From Hypomesus transpacificus (lineage: Eukaryota; Chordata; Actinopteri; Osmeriformes; Osmeridae): 64,000 bases of DNA. The stretch spans positions 682,001 through 746,000 of the forward strand of contig NW_025814039.1 in assembly GCF_021917145.1 (NCBI RefSeq). Direction: 5' to 3'. The first letter of the stretch is position 1, and every line of letters begins with the position of its first letter. The position numbers were made by a program, and so were the translations under genes. Positions 1 to 10,795 of this stretch are shown here, piece by piece. The notes beneath the pieces are model-generated. The model ran no database searches, was not told the origin of the DNA, and saw only the letters and a list, made by a program, of their open reading frames with translations.

Positions 1-687
1 GCTAAGCTACAAGGATAACTAGCTCATTTCAGAGCCAGTCAAAGCCAGTTAGAAAAAATTGTGTAGAGGGGGCGGGGGGGTGGGGGCAAGGAGGGGCGGG
101 ACGCACAGACCTGGTTGGCTTTAAAGGGCTGTCACCGGGGCATGGAAGGAGGACCTATTGGTCAAAACTTGGTGTCAATCGAAACCTCTGAGTGTAGCGG
201 TCATTCCCGCCTTTGAACTCGACCTAGATCTCTTCCTATAAGCAATAGTAAGTTAGAGACTAAAAAAAAAAATGTTGACGAAGGAAGAATGAAGCAACAA
301 GATCGTGGCTATGTGTGGATATAATTCATTGTTTGGACAACTACTCGACATGGTTTGATACTTTGGACCCTTGGGAATGTAAACAGATGAGGTTTTGATG
401 AGTTGTGTGCATACCTGGAACATTCCTAAGTAATCGTAGGTAAGTAAAACTTTTTTCACTGGCATTGTTGAAGGAACGGTCACCGGACAAAGACGTTGAC
501 GGTAGTTTCTGTTGCGAGTTGAGCTTGAATTGGTTTGTTTCAATGGAAGCACAAGAATCGTAGCTTTCCAACAAAGTATCATATGTGTAGCAGTCTAAAA
601 AATATATTTTTTCAATTGAGTGCGCACTCACTGAGGGAGGGGGGCGCAGCATTTCTGGCTCGCCGGCGAGCCAAGGTTTCAGAAGAG
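1..687. other. Unidentified left flank, no gene seen
   Basis: No reading frame here resembles a family I recognise, and the two overlapping minus-strand frames between 253 and 652 have no supporting motif. A G-rich run lies at 66-100. A perfect 16-bp palindrome, GGCTCGCCGGCGAGCC, lies at 657-672, about 15 bp before the satellite block starts. I infer unclassified repeat or intergenic DNA. Confidence 0.4.
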
Positions 688-1258
688 GTTAAAACAACAA
701 GAAAACCATTCAGCCAGAAGTTACATGCCAACATTGTAAATGCATTGAAAACGCTACTCAAGAGCTGAAACACACTTACAAGCAGTAAAGAAATTAAAGT
801 CTAAAATAAGGAATCTAAAGGCTAAATACCTTCACAAAACACGTTTACCATGCATTAACAGCCATAGAAACATGTTCTAACGGTGAAAGTAACAAGAAAA
901 CCATTCAGCAAGAAGTTACATGCCAAACATTGTAAAACTCTATTCAGAAGCTGAAAAGCACTTTAAAGCAATACAAAAATGCAAGTCTCAAAAACAGAAT
1001 CTAATGGCTAAACATCTTTACAAAACACCTTTTTCCATACATACACAGCCACAGAAACATGTTATAACAGTTAAAACATCAAGAAAACCATTCATCCAGA
1101 AGTTACATGCCAACGTTGTAAATGCATTGAAAACGCTACTCAAGAGCTGAAACACACAAGCAGTAAAGAAATGAAAGTCTAAAAAAAGGAATCTAAAGGC
1201 TAAGTACCTTCACAAAACAGGTTTACCATATATAAACAGCCACAGAAACATGTTTTAA
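688..1258 (+). repeat. Satellite block left of the Kolobok-like element (about 3 monomers)
   Basis: Three monomers of the satellite that fills 11.9-44.8 kb appear here in the same orientation, recognisable by the recurring words CCATTCAGCCAGAAGTTACA, GAGCTGAAA and CAGCCACAGAAACATG. The last monomer is cut in the middle at a TTAA (1255-1258). Elsewhere the same word continues as TTTTAACAGTTAAAG, so this block is the left flank of a transposon insertion into the array. Confidence 0.9.
1255..1258. other. TTAA target site at the left end of the transposon
   Basis: The satellite word ACATGTTTTAA is intact up to this TTAA, and unrelated sequence starting AGGGGCGATTGACTGG follows. Kolobok-superfamily elements duplicate TTAA on insertion. 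The matching right-hand TTAA and inverted terminus were not found, so this is half of the expected evidence. Confidence 0.6.
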
Positions 1259-1504
1259 AGGGGCGATTGACTGGGCCGAATAGGGTATGTAACATTGTTT
1301 GAGCGTAAAATGCCCCTGGTGCTGTTCTATGCCCCCTGATACATCCTCTAAAATGTTCCCGGGAAAAAACGCTAGGTTTTCTACTTTTATGGTATGCTCA
1401 TTGATATTTAGATGAGCTGCGCGCTGATTGGTTGGCTTACAACGAGCCAAGCTGCGAGCAAAGACGCAACATGCACTCACTAAAAAACCCAAGGTGAAAA
1501 TAAC

Positions 1505-3513
1505 ATGGAGAAATTAGGTGTTCAACCTTATATGTTTGAGCCTGAATCAGAGGAAGAATCTGAAGTAGAGGACCAACCATTCGCCCGAAGATTCCAAATG
1601 ACTGTTTCAGATTGGTAAGTTGTCATTTCAAATTGTCTTGAATTTGCAACATCACCTGTTAGCTGTACAGTAATAGCCTAGCTCCTAGTGTAGGCTAATA
1701 CTCGCACTTCATTGTCGTAGCCTAAGCATAACTTTGTATTAGGTTTATTTTAGCATTGTAAGCAAAATGTTATTAATTTGCACTGTTTTATTACTGGTAC
1801 CCTCTTGGTATTTTTTGTCAAGACATCGTGTTAGCTAAAAAGTTCGCAGCCAGTCTGCATTGGGCATTTCATAGCACCGCTTGCAACGAAAGTATACGTC
1901 AGTATAGTAATATTGTGACCATGCTCTCCTGCTGATTACATGGCTTACCTTGGCGTGAGATTTGGTAGCCCCCCCCGGGCGAGCTTTTGCGAGCTTCACT
2001 CCCCCCATAGGAGAGTTTACACGGCTGCATAGCCGCGGGAACATATTTTATCAGGGGGTTGCTGGCGGGGCTTAATGATGCAGGGCGGCAGGGAGGAACT
2101 GGGAGTAAAAATTGGCCCTGGACTTTGATCCAGACCGGCCCACCAGAACTGGCCCCCATAAACGCCACCACAGGTGCCCTGCTAATGCAAGCATAGTCTG
2201 TGTTCAATGTGATGCGAGTTAGGGAGTTAAATCCTTAAACCGAGCGCGCACAGCGAAATAGTTGAGCTTCATGTAAAATAAACACCCGTTTTTCAATTGG
2301 TAAAACCTTGTCTAGGGAAGGTGATTTCTTTGTCTCTTAATTTTTCAGCCCCACCCTACGTTTCTTACCCTGGTTTTCCATAGTTATTCTTCTCCCGGTG
2401 CTCCCGATTGCCAGTCTGCTACTGCGGAGCTGTGCCACGGTGGTGGATTTTTAAGTCATATCATTTTAAATTATCGTGCTGTTAGGGGGGCACCCCTAGT
2501 TCCCGCGGCCATGTACGGCTGTTTGCGCGTGCAACATTGCGTGCGTCAATGTTGCTTCACTCGGTTAACCTGCGCGTCGTCCGTCAATGTTTACAACGTT
2601 AGCTTGGCTACTTGTTTGGCGCTGCCTTTTCAGCGTGAGATATACAAGGTGTAGCGTGAGAGCATGAGAAATGGGTGAAATGCGTGTGTCACACGGCGAA
2701 ACCGTGAGAGTTTGCAGCTCTGCGATTAGGCCACCTGATTATGACAGTATTTTCTTTCCATGTAGTTATATGTGATATTACAATCATCTGCCCTTACCAG
2801 GTGTACTTGTGGAAACTGTGCACACATGCCCCTGGATAGAGAAAATATATGTTGTCGGGAAATACCTCAGGTACCTAAAACTGGAAATATATGTACAAGC
2901 TACATGCTGCTTTCTGCTCATTCAAAATTGTGAAATAACTGCATCGTTATCATGTTCTTTTTAACAGGTCATGAGAAGAATGGACCAGGTTTCTTAAGCA
3001 ATGAACTGTATGATTGACCATCCTGGCCTCGATCCGGTGTGCCTCAATATGTATTCCTTGCAAAATTCAATGAATATTACAGGGTTGACCATGGCCGGTT
3101 GAGAATAAGAGGGATGGAAAGGTGAGGCCAATCTGATACAGTATCTAAATAAAGTGTTTATAAACAATAAGCATTCATTGTTAGTTGAGCATATTACAAA
3201 AAACACAGTTTGATCAAGACAACAGAATGACAAACTTTATTTTTGTGTCAACACAATCATTAAGTGTTATACTCTGAAATGTTAAATAAATACTAATGAT
3301 GAAATATATAGTAAAAAAAAGAGTGCTCTTCCACCCTGTTCTGTTTGCAGGCAATGCAGACACTTGTCCTACAGGACTTTTGTGAGCTGGTGCTGGGGTT
3401 TTCTTGGAAGAAGTGTCCGTGTTGTCATCCCCTCTTGTGTGGTGCTGCGCATACGGAGGGAGTTTCCTGATGCTTCAGGGCAGTACGTTGGGTTCAGACC
3501 CCCCCTTGACTGA
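1505..3513 (+). pseudogene. Four-exon gene for a P2X7-receptor intracellular (P2RX7_C / ballast) domain protein, broken in exon 3
   Basis: The exons are 1505-1614, 2801-2870, 2968-3121 and 3351-3513, each bounded by AG/GT. Exon 1 encodes an acidic N-terminus rich in Glu and Ser. Exon 2 carries CTCGNC and ENICCRE, the Cys pattern of the zinc-bound ballast domain at the P2X7 cytoplasmic tail. Exon 3 carries DHPGLDPVCLN. Exon 4 carries HLSYRTFVSWCWGFLGR followed by a VRVVIPSCVV-like strand, then TGA at 3511-3513. The domain stands alone, with no P2X channel part. Exon 3 has an in-frame TAA at 2995-2997 and a one-base loss near 3060, because the four exons sum to 497 nt instead of a multiple of three. 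The upstream region has a CCAAT-box-like inverted motif near 1425. Intron 1 (1615-2800) holds nothing I can identify. The family call is strong; the function inside a transposon is unknown. Confidence 0.82.
3237..3242 (-). promoter_or_regulatory. Candidate AATAAA polyadenylation signal for the transposase gene
   Basis: AATAAA on the minus strand lies about 250 bp past the transposase stop (3494-3496), inside intron 3 of the opposing gene. It is the first good candidate downstream. The placement is suggestive only. Confidence 0.35.
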
Positions 3514-3691
3514 ACCGTGACAAATGTTGAGCAACAGCATCCTCCATGGAAGGCCTGTCGAGCTGAACACACAGGGGCTTGGGCACAGGAATCAGCTGGA
3601 CGGCAGCCACATAAGGAAGGGGATCATCGATGATCTCTTCCAACACAAGTTGCATCAGGTTGAAGACATAGCCTGTTTGAGTAGATGTGAA

Positions 3692-6600
3692 TACATTTAC
3701 ATTTACATTACATTTATTCATTTAGCAGACGCTTTTATCCAAAGCGACTTCCAAGAGAGAGCTTCACAAAGTGCATAGGTCACTGATAATAACAACAAGA
3801 TAGCCCCACAGCATTGCGGGTAGTCAAAAACAAGAAGTACATATTGTGAACAAACAAAAAATAGTGCTAAAGGGAAGAAACCTTAAGAGCATGTAGTTAA
3901 ACAAGTTAAAAATTACACAACATTAATCTCTAAGTGCAGGTGTACCTGTAGGAAAGCAATAAAAATAGGATTAACTAAAAAAGAATACAACAGTTTAAAT
4001 CAGCTACCACTAACCAACAAGAGCAACAGTCTAAGCAAGAGTCATTGTGAACCTTGAGGAAACTAGCGTTGGGTTCAGCAAACCATTCCTAAGTACCATT
4101 GTACTCCCGGAACAAGTGTGTCTTGAGCCTTCTCTTGAAGGTGGAGAGACAGTCCGTGTCTCTGATGGAGGTGGGGAGTTGATTCCACCACTGGGGTGCC
4201 AGGCAGGAGAAGAGCTTGTGCTGGGACCGGGCGGTCTTGAGAGGTGGGACCACCAGGCGGTTGTCTGAAGAAGACCGTAGGTGGCGGGTGAGGGTGTAAG
4301 GCTGCAGGAGAGACTTGATGTAGTCGGGCGCAGTCCCGTTCACTGCTCGGAAGGTCAGTACCAGGGTCTTGAATCTGATGCGGGCCGTTATGGGTAGCCA
4401 GTGGAGGGAGATGAGGAGCGGGGTAACGTGGGAGCGTCTGGGTAGATTGTAGACCAGACGGGCCGCTGCGTTCTGAATCCTCTGAAGAGGGCGGGTTGCG
4501 CATGATGGGAGACCGGCGAGCAGCGAGTTGCAGTAGTCCAACTTGGAGAGGACAAGTGCTTGGACAAGCAGCTGGGTGGAGTGCTCAGACAGGTATCTCC
4601 TGATCTTCCGGATGTTGTAGAGGGTGAATCTACACGACCGGGAGACCGCAGCAATGTGGGCCGTGAGGGAGAGCTCGTCATCCATGGTAACCCCAAGGTT
4701 CCTGGCAGAGGATGAGGGGGTCACCGTCGCAGATCCCAGGGTGATTGAGAAGTCATGGGAGATGGAGGGTTTGGCCGGGATGATGAGAAGTTCCGTTTTG
4801 GCAAGGTTCAGCTGGAGGTGGTGCTCAGTCATCCAGGCGGAGATGTCTGCGAGGCAGGCCTCAATCCTAGCTGAGATCCCCGGATCGGTCGGAGGGAATG
4901 ACTGGTACAGCTGCGTGTCGTCAGCGTAGCAGTGGTAGGAGAAGCCATGGGAGGTGATGATTGGTCCAAGTGAGGTGGTGTACAGAGAGAAGAGGAGGGG
5001 ACCAAGGACGGAGCCCTGTGGGACACCAGTGGAGAGCTGGCGTGGGCCTGACAGTTTGCCTCCCCAGGAGACCTGGTAGGATCTTCCCGACAGGTAGGAT
5101 GAGATCCACTGGAGTGCAGTGCCAGTGATGCCCATCTCAGAAAGTCTGGAGAGCAGGATCTGGTGGTTAACCGTATCAAACGCCGCAGAAAGGTCCAGCA
5201 GAATGATGACGGATGACCTGGAAGCCGCTCTGGCAGACTGGAGGGCAGTGGTGACTGAAAGGAGGGCAGTCTCTGTGGAGTGGCCGGTCTTGAAGCCCGA
5301 TTGGTTGGGGTCGAGCAGGTTGTTCTGAGAAAGGAAGTTAGACAGTTGGTTAGATACAGCACGTTCAATTGTTTTAGAAAAGAAGGGCAACAATGATACC
5401 GGTCTGTAGTTCTGGAGGACGGCAGGGTTAAGGGAGGGTTTTTTGAGTAAAGGGGTAACTCTGGCCTGTTTGAAGGCAGAGGGGAAGGTGCCAGAGGTAA
5501 GAGAGTTAGGTGCTGTCAGGGTGGAGGGAGGGGGTGGGGGAGGTGGGTTAAGAAGGGTGGAGAAGGTAGAGAAAAGTTTGTGGGGGTTTGAAGCGGAGTT
5601 AATTTTGTTAAGGAAGTAGAGGGTTTTGGCACCAGTTATGTGAGAAGAGAAGGATTTGAGGAGGGAGTGATACTTATCAAGGTCCAGACCGTCTTTGGAC
5701 TTGCGCCATCTCCTCTCAGCTGCTCGAAGGGTGGACCGTTCTTCACGAATAACATCCGTAAGCCACGGGCAGGGGGGAGAAGATCGTGCAGGCCTGGTAG
5801 ACAGGGGACAGAGAGAGTCAAGTGATGCAGTTAAAGTGGTTAGCAAGGTGTCGGTGGCAGTGTTAGTGGGGTGGGACGACAACTCGTCAATGGGAGGGAG
5901 GGAGGATGTTACAATAGAGGAGAAGTGGGAGGGGGATAGCGAGCGGAGGTTGCGCCGGAAAGTTACGAGGGAAGGGGAGGTAGGAGGGATTGGAGGGAGA
6001 GAGACAGTGAATTGGATAAAGTAGTGATCAGAGATGTGCAGTGGGGTTACAGAGGTTAAGTCAGTGATACAGTTACGTGTCAGGACGAGGTCTAGCTGTT
6101 TGCCTGCCTTGTGGGTCGCCGGTGTGCTCAGCAGCGTCAGGTCGAAGGAGGTCAGGAGAGACAAGAAGTCGACAGCCTGCATTCCTTGAAGGTGGATGTT
6201 GATGTCCCCAAGGATTATCAGGGGGGTTCCATCATCCGGAAGGACGCTGAGGAGCATGTCCAGCTCCTCCACAAAGTCGGCTAGCGGTCCTGGTGGGCGA
6301 TAAAGAACAATTAAGCATGCTTTGATAGGATTAGTTAGCATCACATAATGGTGTTCAAATGATTTGGCAGTAACAGAGAGTGGTGTGGATGTGTATTTAA
6401 TATGAGGGGAAAGAAGCAACCCTGTCCCGCCACCCCGCCCGGTTGAGCGGGGTGAGTGAGTGAAGGAGTGCTTGACGGAGAGAGCAGCTGGAGTTGCAGT
6501 GTTCTCTGGGAGGATCCATGTCTCAGTCAGCGCAAGGGCATGAAGAGAAGCATGGGATGCAAACGCCGGGATGAAGTCTGCCTTGTTCACAGCAGACTGG

Positions 6601-7030
6601 CAGTTCCAGAGCCCTAAGGAAAGAGACAGGGCAGGTGGAGAAGAACTGGATATGTAGTGAAGGTTAGAAGTTGACCGAATATACTTTTTGACATATCTAC
6701 GTCTACGGGTAGTGTAGTGAACAGGAATGCTAAGGAAACACATGCTAGCTATGAATACATTCTAGGTAGAATATAATCTAAATATGAATATAAATAGGTT
6801 GATACTTATCAGAAGAGGTGATCCACCTCGTCGGCCTTCCTTGGTGGACTCCGCAGGTAGACTCCTTTGTCTTTGATCGACTGAGTCTTCGTGAGACGAG
6901 GCTGGCAGACGAGGCTGCCTCTGTAATGCTAACCGCCTTAAATATGCTAATGCGCAGATACAACGCCCCCAATTACTGCCAAACAAAAGAATACCCCGAG
7001 TACCCTGAAACCGAAAACGACTCACTGGCT
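3692..7030 (-). mobile_element. Full-length L2-clade LINE (UnaL2-like tail) inserted in the last transposase intron
   Basis: The element reads on the minus strand: 5' untranslated region (about 7030-6744), one long open frame (6743-4089), a 400-bp 3' untranslated region, the hairpin GTCGCTTTGGATAAAAGCG around 3731-3755, then a short ATGTAAATGTAAATGT tail at 3692-3710. That hairpin and tail are the shared 3' signature of UnaL2-type L2 LINEs and their SINE partners. The 5' limit is estimated, because no clear target duplication was found. It lies in the same orientation as the host gene. Confidence 0.85.
4089..6743 (-). CDS. L2 LINE endonuclease-reverse transcriptase, open frame with a probable internal deletion
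   Basis: The frame is 884 residues with no stop. The N-terminal half is an apurinic-type endonuclease: Asn47 in LWNCQS, Glu74 in LTETWI, the GDIN motif at 179-182 and ISDH at 237-240. A poly-Pro run at 400-406 is followed directly by SLTSGTFPSAFKQARVTPLL. In L2 relatives roughly 80-100 residues separate these points and form the start of the reverse transcriptase fold, so an in-frame deletion near residue 411 is likely. The remaining reverse transcriptase has LLDLSAAFDTV (514-524), VPQGSVLGPLLF and the catalytic YADD at 606-609. The C-terminus carries HWLPITARIRFK. The enzyme would copy its own RNA at a nicked target, but the deletion probably disables this copy although the frame is open. 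Minus-strand frames nearby are shadows. Confidence 0.85.
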   Translation of the reverse strand: MCFLSIPVHYTTRRRRYVKKYIRSTSNLHYISSSSPPALSLSLGLWNCQSAVNKADFIPAFASHASLHALALTETWILPENTATPAALSVKHSFTHSPRSTGRGGGTGLLLSPHIKYTSTPLSVTAKSFEHHYVMLTNPIKACLIVLYRPPGPLADFVEELDMLLSVLPDDGTPLIILGDINIHLQGMQAVDFLSLLTSFDLTLLSTPATHKAGKQLDLVLTRNCITDLTSVTPLHISDHYFIQFTVSLPPIPPTSPSLVTFRRNLRSLSPSHFSSIVTSSLPPIDELSSHPTNTATDTLLTTLTASLDSLCPLSTRPARSSPPCPWLTDVIREERSTLRAAERRWRKSKDGLDLDKYHSLLKSFSSHITGAKTLYFLNKINSASNPHKLFSTFSTLLNPPPPPPPSTLTAPNSLTSGTFPSAFKQARVTPLLKKPSLNPAVLQNYRPVSLLPFFSKTIERAVSNQLSNFLSQNNLLDPNQSGFKTGHSTETALLSVTTALQSARAASRSSVIILLDLSAAFDTVNHQILLSRLSEMGITGTALQWISSYLSGRSYQVSWGGKLSGPRQLSTGVPQGSVLGPLLFSLYTTSLGPIITSHGFSYHCYADDTQLYQSFPPTDPGISARIEACLADISAWMTEHHLQLNLAKTELLIIPAKPSISHDFSITLGSATVTPSSSARNLGVTMDDELSLTAHIAAVSRSCRFTLYNIRKIRRYLSEHSTQLLVQALVLSKLDYCNSLLAGLPSCATRPLQRIQNAAARLVYNLPRRSHVTPLLISLHWLPITARIRFKTLVLTFRAVNGTAPDYIKSLLQPYTLTRHLRSSSDNRLVVPPLKTARSQHKLFSCLAPQWWNQLPTSIRDTDCLSTFKRRLKTHLFREYNGT

Positions 7031-10000
7031 AGCTACTCCTTGACCAGTTTCAACTGGTTATCTAACTGCTGACCCTTCTGCTCTGCCCAAGAGACTAACT
7101 TTTAGCTAAACTCAATAATATACTAGTCTTGATCACTCGCAGTCAATGCAGCGCTCTCGAAGTTCTCTTCAGTATGACGCTATACGCTCTCGATACAAGT
7201 TATATTTTAGCAGCTTTGCCGTTGCACTTTGTGATTTGTTGTTTATAATAAAAAATATATTTTTAAAACTTACACATTGTTGGCTCTGTCTTCAATTGTT
7301 TGACTGTGTAACCTCCCCTTTTGGCCTTTGGGAACACAAGTCTATACATTAGTTTCCCCTTGGCTGTCTTCCGTTGTGGGCGCTCGGCATTCTCATTGAA
7401 GTCCATGGCAGCACGGTACAACCTAAACAGAAATGTTGTAACACAATCGTGAGTCATTTTGTATGCACACACCAATCAAATTATTTGTGTAAACTTATAG
7501 CAAAAGCTGTTGCTAAAACTGTAAACTGGACTCTAACCAGTGCCTTCCAGTTAGAGCAGCTTTTAACTGAAATAATTTGCATTTTGATGGCCGTCAATTA
7601 GGCCTGATGTCTCCAGACCATTGCTCATGTCACACCTTCACTGAACAAAACCAGTTTCTGCAGACAGTTCGACCCCAATAACATTTGCATTACTAAAGAC
7701 TTGATTGTACATACTTGCATAGCATTCCAATGAAGGGGAAAACAACGTTTTTGGGAGCAAAACACCACAGTGTCTGGAAATGATGGCTAGCTTTTCAACA
7801 TCAGTAAGGCACCTCTTGTTTGTTAGCACCTTTTCAATCCTGTTCAGAGCTGTCGAACCTAAGAGAAATGTAAGAGAATGTAAATTGTAATTTAAAATCA
7901 TGTATATTGATGAAAATACACAACATGTTTGCTCACATCATAGCTTTATAATACCCTTGCTAATACACTTTATAATACACACCTGGTCGAAACCACTTGT
8001 TAGGGTCCTTTAAAGCATATGGTTGATGTTCACACTTGGGGAAAGCTGGGTCAGAATGACTGTGGAAATCTTGAATGTGGTTCAACACAGACTTCCATTT
8101 TGCTACATTCTCTGTTCCGGAGAGGGAGCTTGTGGCACACCAGTACAGGTGGTTGACTATGCTCCTATGCCACTTTTTCACCAAAGCACAGTCCTTGTCT
8201 TTTCCAAGTTGTTCCAGCTTCTTTGACATGCCTAATCCAATAACATTTAAATAGTAAGACATAAAAATTGTTGAGTGATAATCAAATTTATGTAAAAGCT
8301 GATAGCCACTTCACAAATGTGTTTACTAATAAACGTCTATATGTATTGAACAATATATAAATAAAGGGTCACGTTACCTTTTGGTACATGCCATACGTCA
8401 TAGTAGTGGGTGATTTTACGGTCCCTCAGGAACTTTTGGATCTGAGGGTGACGATCGGTGATAATGCAGTCCAACTTCACACCACTACCATGTAGTAGGT
8501 CCAAAGCTGTTATGAGACCCTCCTTCTCCATGTATGAGCTTCCCCCCACCTCGTTGCTCTGTGTAGAAAGAGACAGACATAGAAAAGTGATCCATTAACC
8601 TTGTGCCAAAACTGGGGATTATGTACACACACGTTTCTGACCATTTTGACCACATATATGTGTATGCCAAAAGACAGCTAAGGCTTATAAGGGTTTGTAA
8701 TGACACTATTGTCAATACTGCTTGTGCATATGCATGTGATCTATTGCGTTAGTCCTAATGATTACAAATACCTGCACCAGCTGTATGTCTACGATTTTGT
8801 TGGTCTGCACATCCATTGTCGTGTAGCTGCCATACTTTGCAGAATGTCCTAAATTTAGTCAATAAACATGAGTGGAATTATTTACTGTAAGGCAACACCT
8901 CACCTAAAATTGTTGATATAATGCATACACATTTGAACAGAAAGAAAAAGGTGTACCTGGTGAGTCTGCCCGCGTATCGCCTCCGAGAATGACAGTGGTT
9001 GCCTTACTGAGCGTTTGAAGCATAGGTGTTTGCCATTCAGTCCAGCTGTGGATTATAGCTGGTTCCAGGTATGCCTTAGCATGTTTTCTGAAGGCAGCAT
9101 AACTATGTGTTCTCAGCTGCATTGCCCCAAACACCTATAAAATAATTCTAAGTCAATAAGTGGTGAAGTGAAGGTTTGACAAACACATTCTGCAGGGGAC
9201 AATGATCACAGTACCTTTTTCATCTTCGCAAATGAAGCTCCACAAAAGTAGATGGCAGCAGACAGCTGAAGATTGCCCACAGGGGTGCTCCCAATAACTG
9301 GCTGACTCTTCCACTGTCTGAAGAACTGGCAGTGAGGGCATAGTTGGTCAACAGCTATGAAGGACCCTTTTCTGCGTGGCTTGACTTTACAGTGCCTTGT
9401 GCACACAGGGCAGGTCTCGAACAGACTGAGGAGGCATTGCTCAAAAACAATGTACTTTGCATCACCATACGGTGACAGTGCTGATGTACTACAAGAGATA
9501 ATGAAAAAACAACATTGTCCATCTCTGTCAAAAATCAATAGCACAATCAGACAACAGTTACATTGTATGTAAATAAAACTGCTGCATTGTGAGAGTTGTA
9601 ACTTTGCTTACTCAAGCTGAGATGATTCTGTCTCCATCGTAACTGACTGTGCAGGATCAAATGTTAAATCTTGAGGATCAGTGCCTGCATAGGAAACATC
9701 CTCCACCTCCTCCTCAAATTCAAGACAAGGTCTCTTTTCTGGCCTCCGACCCTTCAAAGGAGTTGAAGACAATGGCCCAGAGACTGAAAGAGCCGTTGTG
9801 CCTACCTCCACACTTTGGCATAGCACTGATGCCTGTATGCCTTCAAACGAGGGAGGAGGAGAGTATTTTAGTGGTATCTCTTACGGATAGCTCAGTGCCT
9901 AAGGACAATGTATTGCTGTTTACAATAGCACAAGTAAATGAAAAGGCATCTTCAACACACAATTTACTATTCAGTCATATCGTTTGTATGTAAACCCATT

Positions 10001-10795
10001 CATACCTATTGACCAAATAATTTTCACCAGCCTCCCCCACAAAAGGTAATGCATTTGTTTGAGATCAGACCAATCAGTGATAATACAGATGAACACTAGT
10101 TCTATTTATACTATGAATGGTTCGTTAATTTGTTGTGAATGGCTCACATAATTGATAAAAGCACCCAGTCATCATGGTAAACATACTTGGATAACCCAGC
10201 TCTGCTAAATGCTGCCCAGGCATAATGCTACACATGTTTGGAACACAAAAACCCCGTAAGGTTTTGTAAGAGTAATTAGAACGGTTACCTTTGCTTTGTA
10301 GGCGAGGTCCCAATGTCATATAAGACAGTTGTGTCTCGTGAGATGCCACAGTTGGAGCATCGGTTTGGCATTCTGCGTCTGTTGCGTGTTGTCGTTCTTG
10401 TGATGTACTGGTACTCTGAAATAAAAACATGCAAATACATCTATTGTGTCTACACAACACTGTTTCCAACAGATATCATTTGAAATAATAACAGGATCAA
10501 CTTAAGTGGGTAACTTTACAACTTAGCAAACAAACTATCGTGATTCTACTCAGCACCAGCCCCATTTACAATAAACTACATCACATATTCTACCTATAGT
10601 AGTAGATACAGGAGAAGTTAGCATTGGCAATAACTGTTAGCGACAAAATCATACTCTAGCCTGGGCCTATTTACAGCTTGCGGTTGCGATGAGTGTACGG
10701 TCGGAACAGCAACTCTTTTCAGGTACAGCGAATCCTGCTTGAAATTGTCCAAGGTTGACAAAACTGTCTTGAGTACGGTGTTCATTTTAGGACAT

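Larger units (their letters stand above)
3494..10785 (-). pseudogene. Kolobok-like transposase, ten exons plus a THAP remnant, frameshifted
   Basis: Exons in transcript order are a THAP remnant (about 10,785-10,735), then 10,415-10,289, 9825-9612, 9488-9215, 9134-8957, 8848-8772, 8558-8378, 8231-7983, 7858-7715, 7422-7274 and 3672-3494. All junctions from 10,415 on are GT-AG, and the phases agree between neighbours. The 9488-9215 exon has a CPVC...CPHC zinc-type pair and SQPVIGSTPVGNLQLSAA. The next ends in GGDTRADSPG (first catalytic Asp). The 8558-8378 exon has IITDRH (second Asp) and YYDVWH. The last has NLMQLVLEEI and VAQHLSRFSQ. Two breaks are visible. The exon 7858-7715 loses frame at about 7793 and also lacks several codons compared with the family. 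The THAP remnant switches frame between NLGQFQAGF and LYLKRVAVPT. The THAP N-terminus is missing. A LINE lies in the last intron. I infer an inactive copy. Confidence 0.8.

Noticed and set aside
1899-2207. 102-codon minus-strand frame in intron 1 of the P2RX7_C gene
   Set aside because: No motif, no splice context, and it lies within a clear intron.
4624-6024. Several plus-strand frames of 60-110 codons across the LINE
   Set aside because: They are antisense shadows of the 884-codon LINE frame.
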